NCBI GenBank assembly: GCA_041686935.1
Contig: JAWLCW010000005.1
Span: 195,209 to 259,208, forward strand
Length of the DNA: 64,000 bases
Direction of reading: 5' to 3'
Source: Mariniphaga sp041686935
GTDB lineage: Bacteria > Bacteroidota > Bacteroidia > Bacteroidales > Prolixibacteraceae
Part shown: positions 61,497-64,000 of the stretch, one piece after another
How positions within the stretch are numbered: position 1 is the stretch's first letter
Layout of the letters: every line of letters begins with the position of its first letter
Made by a program: the position numbers and the translations under genes
Notes under the pieces: generated by a model
What the model saw: only the letters and a program-made list of their open reading frames with translations
Told to the model about the DNA's origin: nothing
Database searches by the model: none

Positions 61497-62690
61497 TCAA
61501 AATTCCTGCAGCAACACTTTTTTTCCCAGTTTCCTAAAATTTTTAATCCGGTGGAATGTCAAAAAATTGGCATCGTGAAAATTGTTGGCACCGCCAAACT
61601 CATCGTCGTAAGCTGTACGCGAAAGGAATATAATATGCCGGCCGTCAAACTGCCAGTCCACATACTGAAACCCGTGTTTTTCCACATCGGGATGTTCCAG
61701 CAGAATTTTATGCACCGTCCAGTTTTTTAAATCGGGTGAACTTTTCAATACCAGTGTATTTCTAACGCTTGCCGCCCTGATGTGTGCAAAGTCTTCCTTA
61801 ACCATGTTGGCCAGTGTCCAGTATCTTTTGCTTTTCTCATCGTACCGGATGGAAAATTTACGTGCGCCACCTACAAAATCCATAAATCCGGTTTCCGGGT
61901 CGAAAGTGGCGGTTTTACCGTCGTTGCTTATGTCCACGATTGCCGCCATATCTCGTCCCGGTTCGGAGGTGGCTACCCTTAAAATGTTCACTACTTTTCC
62001 ATCGGGTGTTTTTACTGCATTTCCTTCCAGCCAGCCACCGAAATTTCCATCCAGGTAAGCCGAGTCGTGGGGCAGAGGATTGGTTGCAGTCCAGTTGGCA
62101 GCAACCAGTAAATCGGCATTTATCGGCGCCGAAATAACCATGGCACTATATCGGATTCCCCATCGCGTGGTTTGTGATTTGGCATATTCAACGGCCCGCC
62201 AGATTCTGCCATCGTGCTCAATCACCGGCATGGGTGCGGTGTGGTATTCGCCTTCGAGAAGTAAACCACTTTCACTGTCGATGGGAGATGTCCAGGTAAC
62301 TCCGCCGTCATCCGACCGCCGGATGATAAAATTGCCATGGTGTTTCCATGTGCCCATAATATACAGCACATTTTTGTGTACAAACAGGTTCGACCAGAAC
62401 TGTCCGTTGATTTCCGAAATCTTTTCCCACGATTTTCCTCTGTTTTTTGACTTGTAAACAGCGGTAACTGCCCTTTCGTGTTCGGTAGAATTCGGACCAA
62501 AATGATCGTGAGAAGCCACAAAATCGCCGTTGGGCAAAATACAAATACTCGGGGAGCCGATATATACAAGTGTATGAGCGGGAATATGATTGACTACTAC
62601 TCCCGGAACTTTTGCAGATTGTGCCTTTGCAATGAAAGAAACAATTAGCAAAAGCATGAAAATGATTGAAATTCTATTGGATTTGAGCAT
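61497..62690 (-). CDS. Secreted sialidase-superfamily protein
   Basis: 397 residues with a signal peptide ending IAKAQ. A beta-propeller with Asp-box type repeats (YKSKNRGKSWEKISEI and IIRRSDDGGVTWTSP) and YIGSPSICILPNGDFVASHDHFG as the Arg/Asp-type opening of sialidase-like enzymes. The later strands are degenerate for Asp boxes, so substrate may differ from sialic acid. It lies 27 bases downstream of a DUF1349 gene and 10 bases from a convergent gene. Confidence 0.75.
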   Translation of the reverse strand: MLKSNRISIIFMLLLIVSFIAKAQSAKVPGVVVNHIPAHTLVYIGSPSICILPNGDFVASHDHFGPNSTEHERAVTAVYKSKNRGKSWEKISEINGQFWSNLFVHKNVLYIMGTWKHHGNFIIRRSDDGGVTWTSPIDSESGLLLEGEYHTAPMPVIEHDGRIWRAVEYAKSQTTRWGIRYSAMVISAPINADLLVAANWTATNPLPHDSAYLDGNFGGWLEGNAVKTPDGKVVNILRVATSEPGRDMAAIVDISNDGKTATFDPETGFMDFVGGARKFSIRYDEKSKRYWTLANMVKEDFAHIRAASVRNTLVLKSSPDLKNWTVHKILLEHPDVEKHGFQYVDWQFDGRHIIFLSRTAYDDEFGGANNFHDANFLTFHRIKNFRKLGKKVLLQEF

Positions 62691-62717
62691 TTTATATTGG
62701 TTTAATAGTTTTTCATC

Positions 62718-63293
62718 CTAATGAACTTTCCAACTGCAGGGACCAAGGCTGAATTCAGAAAATACGGCTTCAAAGCTTGATTTGAGCGGACTACACGCGT
62801 AAACGCCAATTCCGGCATCCTGAACTGCCTTGTGCAGGTGCAAAATCCGCATTTGTTTATATTCGGAATCCTTTTCAGCATTTTCAATAAATACATCCTG
62901 ACCTTTCAGGCTTAGACGGTAACTCATTTCGTTTACCGGAAAGGGAATATCGATGGTTGCCCAATCGGACCAGCCCAGGTTGGTAACCACCGAACCCAGC
63001 CGTGCGAAATTTTCGGTTTCGTGTTCCACCGAAACTTTTACCCAGTTTTCATTATCAATGTAGAGTAAAACCCCGCACTGGTCGTACCGGTTTTTTGTTT
63101 GAAACCAGGTTTTTACACAGAATGTAAAATCCCCTTCAATTTTAGTGAGAAATCCCGGTGCATTGGCTTTGCTGAATCCGTAATGCGTTCGCTGCCAGAA
63201 ATCGGTCTCTGGTTTGGTTTGAATTTTCAAAATACCATTATCCAGTGTAAATTTCTGTGGCGGATTTATCCAGTAAAACTGTTCCGGATTCAT
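62718..63293 (-). CDS. DUF1349 concanavalin-like protein
   Basis: 191 residues, apparently cytoplasmic (no signal). The core WINPPQKFTLDNGILKIQTKPETDFWQRTHYGFSKANAP and RYDQCGVLLYIDNENWVKVSVEHE are features of DUF1349. The fold is a jelly-roll like that of lectins. In Bacteroidota it often lies near sugar catabolism genes. It lies 13 bases after the YhcH gene and just before the sialidase-fold gene on the same strand. Confidence 0.82.
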   Translation of the reverse strand: MNPEQFYWINPPQKFTLDNGILKIQTKPETDFWQRTHYGFSKANAPGFLTKIEGDFTFCVKTWFQTKNRYDQCGVLLYIDNENWVKVSVEHETENFARLGSVVTNLGWSDWATIDIPFPVNEMSYRLSLKGQDVFIENAEKDSEYKQMRILHLHKAVQDAGIGVYACSPLKSSFEAVFSEFSLGPCSWKVH

Positions 63294-63306
63294 GGCAGTC
63301 GGTTTT

Positions 63307-63879
63307 TTAGTTTATCCTCACTTTTACCACAATTTTTCTGACCGGAATACTTTCAGTCGATTTCACCGTTGGACGGTGCGCATCCTGCGGAAAAAACAGG
63401 AAAAACGTTCCGGGCTTTGCAATCCGGTAATTTTCTTTTTCCGCAGTTAAAAACATGATGTCTTTTTCTTCGTCGTAAGGAACAGTGACAGATGTTTCGT
63501 CAAGTGGCAAAACTCCGATTTTTTCTTCCCCGGAAATCAAAACCTGGATATCTGCGTACTTTTTATGTGCTTCAAACAGAACATCTTCTTCGTTTCGTGT
63601 AACATATTCGTCAATATTCACAAATAAATCGGCGCCTTCCAGTTCATCCCTTCCTTTTTCCAGTCCGGCCAGATTCTGTTCACTCAAAAACTTAAAGGCT
63701 TTGTCCCAGCGTTCCGGGTTTTCATAATACAAACGGGCAAACTCTTTTTGATTCACCGATTCATCGGGCACGGCACTCCAGCCCTGCTTCCATTCACCTT
63801 TGCTGAACCAATCGCTGAGCTCTTTTTCGCTCCAATTATCAGGCGATTTGCTTTTTTGAGGGGTACATGCTGTTACCAT
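63307..63879 (-). CDS. YhcH/YjgK/YiaL-family protein, probably a lipoprotein with an unclear start
   Basis: At least 190 residues. FVNIDEYVTRNEEDVLFEAHKKYADIQVLISGEEKIGVLP and FFLFFPQDAHRPTVKSTESIPVRKIVVKV are the YhcH cupin-like core, which binds a metal; members are linked to sialic acid or pectin-derived sugar use. The first ATG (63879) gives MVTACTPQKS, where ACT resembles a lipobox but the signal is far too short. Upstream in the same frame the codons read S-L-I-F-I-L-T-I-I-I-M-V-T-A-C, a hydrophobic stretch without any ATG/GTG/TTG before the stop near 63912. Confidence 0.8.
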   Translation of the reverse strand: MVTACTPQKSKSPDNWSEKELSDWFSKGEWKQGWSAVPDESVNQKEFARLYYENPERWDKAFKFLSEQNLAGLEKGRDELEGADLFVNIDEYVTRNEEDVLFEAHKKYADIQVLISGEEKIGVLPLDETSVTVPYDEEKDIMFLTAEKENYRIAKPGTFFLFFPQDAHRPTVKSTESIPVRKIVVKVRIN

Positions 63880-63909
63880 AATGATGATTGTTAAAATAAA
63901 AATTAATGA

Positions 63910-64000
63910 TTATCGTATTCTGTACCTAAATTCATTTTTCGATGTTGCTCCAACCAATAAAAGTCTGTCAAACATAGCTTCGCCAAAATATCTTCTGTTG
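63910..64000 (-). other. Possible 3' end of a further gene (window edge)
   Basis: Two minus-strand frames remain open from the right edge, one ending at a TAA at 63910-63912 and one at 63903-63905. Neither gives a convincing family match in about 30 codons. Noted only so the end of the window is accounted for. Confidence 0.2.

Overview
The window reads as chromosome of a Bacteroidota bacterium, most like the marine or sediment Marinilabiliales/Prolixibacteraceae type (the family-level guess is inference). The evidence is promoter cores of the TAnnTTTG type, a type IX secretion C-terminal domain, an outer-membrane receptor of the Bacteroidota beta-barrel type, many lipoprotein and secreted carbohydrate-active enzymes, a pyrophosphate-dependent phosphofructokinase, a mitochondrial-type citrate synthase and a 4Fe-4S class I fumarase. 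No rRNA, tRNA, CRISPR array or transposase gene was recognised.

Layout. 1-3900: end of a GntR regulator with a perfect operator-like palindrome, a Tat-exported GH5 enzyme, a repeat-rich intergenic stretch, a small secreted protein and a sialidase-fold lipoprotein. 3900-8970: an accessory island, much more AT-rich than its surroundings in its first half. It holds a frameshifted trypsin-like protease, a reverse transcriptase of the UG/Abi-like kind, a folded repeat element directly behind it, an Mrr-type endonuclease, a broken GrpB fragment and a RhuM protein, and ends in a dispersed palindrome. 9000-14100: indolepyruvate ferredoxin oxidoreductase (iorA, iorB), rarA-yjbQ, and a PIN-domain toxin-antitoxin unit. 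14150-22650: a PQQ-type sugar dehydrogenase with a T9SS domain, a decayed flavoprotein, then the oxidative TCA operon aconitase, NADP-type isocitrate dehydrogenase, a second isocitrate dehydrogenase with NAD-type residues, and citrate synthase.

22650-43100: AlkD-like repair, membrane proteins and esterases; a TonB-like protein divergent from a BamA/TamA-like barrel protein; a GH106-like glycosidase with an esterase; fumarase followed by a remnant of a second fumarase; AraC/VOC; a run of hydrolases; then rhomboid, DNA polymerase III delta, AMP nucleosidase and a lone HsdR-N nuclease-fold protein. 43100-64000: an epimerase, a ClC channel with CBS domains, an exported glycosylasparaginase, a cytidylate-kinase-like protein, an FKBP lipoprotein, a YyaL-type thioredoxin-fold protein with an FAD oxidoreductase, a prolyl oligopeptidase, a CNNM/CBS protein, PPi-PFK, a two-domain YciI protein, an outer-membrane receptor, and a sugar-related group (sialidase-fold, DUF1349, YhcH-type lipoprotein).

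Together the housekeeping genes describe central carbon metabolism (PPi glycolysis, TCA, 2-oxoacid ferredoxin chemistry) in a glycan-degrading organism. The strongest candidate for an undescribed system is the protease plus reverse transcriptase pair at 4219-6537 with its structured 3' element at about 6557-6670.
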